This document shows positions 61,046 through 64,000 of a stretch of 64,000 bases of DNA, piece by piece. The notes beneath the pieces are model-generated. The model saw only the letters and a program-made list of their open reading frames with translations, was not told the DNA's origin and made no database searches. The stretch is from Rhopalosiphum padi (Eukaryota > Arthropoda > Insecta > Hemiptera > Aphididae): contig NC_083597.1 in the NCBI RefSeq assembly GCF_020882245.1, positions 35,814,652 to 35,878,651 of the forward strand, read 5' to 3'. The position numbers were made by a program, and so were the translations under genes. How positions within the stretch are numbered: position 1 is the first letter of the stretch; each line of letters opens with the position of its first letter.

Positions 61046-64000
61046 ACATGCACGATTATAAGAGTAGTGGCACTATATATTTTGTATGTTTATTGCGTAC
61101 GTCCGAACTCAAATGTTGTCGTCAAATGTTATTATTATATACCTGTGCAAGCGACCGTAAATTACCGAATACCAGGTATAAAACAGTAGGGCACGTTTGC
61201 ACTGCATGTGGGACACAATACAGCATGAGATTTATATATTATATATACGCGAATAAAACTCTTTTGCGTGCTTGCGGTACGTCTTAAATTATGACAGAAT
61301 CATTATTATCGTCTCATTATTATAACGGTTGAACACAAGTGTTCGTGTTTGGATAGATAGAGCTTCACCCACCGTTACCACGCTGAATAGTGTTGGCTAC
61401 ATTTATACATAATATTATTTAAGTACTGTGGACGTAAATTAATAAATCTATAAAAATACAATTATATATTTTGTATGTACTTAATTTATACCATGGTCAA
61501 TAATTAATTAATAGTAATAATTAATCAATCGATCATCGTGAGAGAACACCCTTATCTGTCTTCTCTCATTATATTTTATCGTATAACTTAACCTAGATGT
61601 TTATGTTGATATATTTAATTGTTATTAGTCTATTAATATTGAATATGAAAATACATTTTAACGACTAAAGCCTTAATAATAAATTTGGTTACATAGGTAT
61701 TAAATAATTTTTTCTTAACTTATTTTCGCATTCTAATAATTGTTTATATATTGCAACTGCTGCAGTAACAAAATAATAAACATCTGTTTCCTAATTTCCA
61801 AACTTAATGTATGTAACTATAATATTTAATACTGCATATACCAAAAATCTAGCAAATTAAATATATATAGGTACATTCTTTTTTATAAATACAGTTTTAT
61901 GTAATGTAACAGTTCAATAATTAGTGTCAGATTTTATTATAAAATATGTAATACAAACACGAATAATCAAAATGTATATTTTAAATATCAAAATAGAAAT
62001 AATGTTGTTAAAAAAATTGATGGCGATGTTCATAAAAAAGTTTCCAGCCAGTTTTAATGAGCATTTAATGTATAGATTTAGGTCAGAGAAATAAAGGGCA
62101 CACGCAAAGTAATCTTGTCAAATAATTATATGAGGTACCCCACATAACTACTCAATTTGTCAAACTTTTAATACTCATTTATATAAAAAAAAAAAAAAAA
62201 ACTTGAAAAAATTATTAACTAACATGCTAACTAACTGAACTTATTTAATAATTGATATTTATTCATCATCTATTGAGGTGTCATTAAAAAAATAATAAAA
62301 CTGTAAGTTGTTTGTTTTTTTATACATAATACAGTGTCAACACATTTTCAACAAACCAAAATATTGAACAAGATAATGCGAAAGTTATTGTTACAACGAC
62401 CAACCTGTATAATATAATTGTAAACAACCGGGTGGGTTTTTTATAATAACAATAAAAAATTGTACAAAAAATTTTGGAGGTAGGCGGAAATAATATAGCG
62501 ATGGCCCCGGTAGTGAAAACAAGTTTATGATACCACCTATGACGTACTTAGAATATAAATTATTAATATATAACACATTTATAATAATAATACGCGAGAC
62601 GAAACAAAAATACCAACACATGAGAACAAAGTGCCAAAATAACAAGAATCATTAATTTTTTTTTAACGCGTTACATCGATATATCACAATATCAGTAATA
62701 TAAGTATAATAATAAATGATTCTGTACATCGTGTTAGTGGATTAATGCATAACGAATCTATAAACGATGAGATTATAATTTGTATCCGCAAACATACACA
62801 TTAATTAGTATTTATAAATATATATGGCCTTAAATCGAAACGCGTGTGCCGTTAAATCATGGTATACGTTTTGGGCTTGCGGATATCAAGGCAGTAAGTA
62901 AAACAGAATAAATAATAATTACAATATTGTACAAAAAATCCTAAAATTATATTTTAAATGTTATAGATTTATAACAATTTAATTTATCAATTATTATAAT
63001 ATATACTTTAATTTTTCAGAAATTTCGTTTTATTTATTAATTCTCAAATTTCAATCTAAGATTTAAAAAACAATAAAAGTGTTAATAAAATTACAATTTA
63101 AATACTTACTACATGATACAGAAATAAACATTACTTAAATTATGCCATTTATATTACATTTTATTGTACGATTTAAAAAAAAAACTGATTTCTTTTTTTA
63201 CCAAACATGATATTTCTTTCGAAAGGTAATAACAGTAATAAAAAATGACTAATAACAGAAAAGTCTTGATTTTCTGAATTTTTGTAAAAATGATGTGAAA
63301 GTCAAAAATGCATGATGTGACAGAATCACACAATATAATAGTAGATATACGTTTTACCATCAAAGACCTACAGGTTACGGGGAAAAAAGTTGTAGGTCAC
63401 TTATAAATAGTTACATAGATTACTATAGTATACTTTTATCATAAATACACTAATCGAAAAGTCATTTTCTGATAAAAAAAAAAAAAGATATTATAAACGT
63501 TTCGAAAATATTGTATATGTTGGTTCTCCTTTGGATTTAGTAGGTATGACTTAAAAATTCATACTCTGACACTATATATAGACCTATACATATACGCAAT
63601 AGAAAATGTAATTATTACTCAATACTTACAAGTTACTATTTGCGTTATATAAACCAATTAAAGTTTGAATAATTACAATTTTTTTTTTTTTGTATTGATA
63701 TAATTTTAATATTTTATCGTACTTAAAAAACTTTTTATTTGTACACAACTAAAACACGGACTTTCATACATTTTCCTATAATACTTGGTTTGTTCTTGTT
63801 TTCTACGAAACACGTCCTTTCTTAAATTCTTTTTTCTTTTTTAGTTTCATATTATATTATACACCATACGCCACACACATTCACAACACGCAATAAATCA
63901 AAAAATCATCATAATTATAATATATAAATACATATATTATCATGACGTAATAGTTGTCCACGAATTAAAATGTTCATATGAATTCGCTGATGCATTCTTC
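61046..64000. other. Right-edge AT-rich stretch
   Basis: No gene could be supported. AT-rich DNA with A and T homopolymers (for example 62187-62202, 63474-63485, 63680-63691). Small open frames at 61048-61287, 62645-62391 and 63363-63154 show no domain or splice support. Confidence 0.5.

Overview
The window looks like nuclear DNA of a sap-feeding hemipteran insect, most likely an aphid. This is inferred from the strongly AT-rich non-coding sequence, the very frequent ATAGGTAC / GTACCTAT motif, interspersed TA, TTA and CA microsatellites, insect-type introns and an arthropod-type intron-split gene. Nothing bacterial, no CRISPR array, no rRNA and no convincing tRNA was seen.

The informative part is the first 12 kb. 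One protein-coding gene can be assembled exon by exon on the minus strand (11068 down to 6612). It has nine coding exons with GT-AG introns, and all eight exon junctions match in phase, giving an uninterrupted 596-residue protein. It has the full layout of a prostaglandin G/H synthase (cyclooxygenase, COX): N-terminal hydrophobic segment, EGF-like module, membrane-binding region and haem-peroxidase/COX domain. Aligned by eye to animal COX, the residues that make a COX work are all replaced: distal haem His207 by Leu, catalytic Tyr385 by Met, proximal haem His388 by Met, aspirin Ser530 by Ile, and probably Arg120 by His. The gene therefore appears to encode an intact but catalytically inactive COX-fold protein. 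This is the main discovery candidate.

A Mutator-like (MULE) DNA transposon (4338-6557) lies 54 bp beyond the stop codon of this gene. It has ~115-bp terminal inverted repeats, a 9-bp target duplication, a FLYWCH zinc finger plus MULE transposase on the minus strand, a 57-bp intron and one frameshift. Its right repeat carries the nearest AATAAA for the COX-like gene. The MULE and COX-like gene together are bracketed by two diverged direct repeats (about 2508-2890 and 11553-11934).

From about 12 kb to 64 kb I found no gene I can name. The sequence looks intergenic or deep-intronic. It holds microsatellites, CpG-rich patches, three long-arm foldback elements (near 21664-22069, 35597-36087 and 60632-61045), a hAT-like short element (56142-56392), a probable LINE 3' end with a CTTAT-type tail (about 28930-29070) and several transposon-end fragments. 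Three short stretches (51025-51241, 55193-55256, 57832-57896) look like possible exons of unknown genes but are weakly supported.
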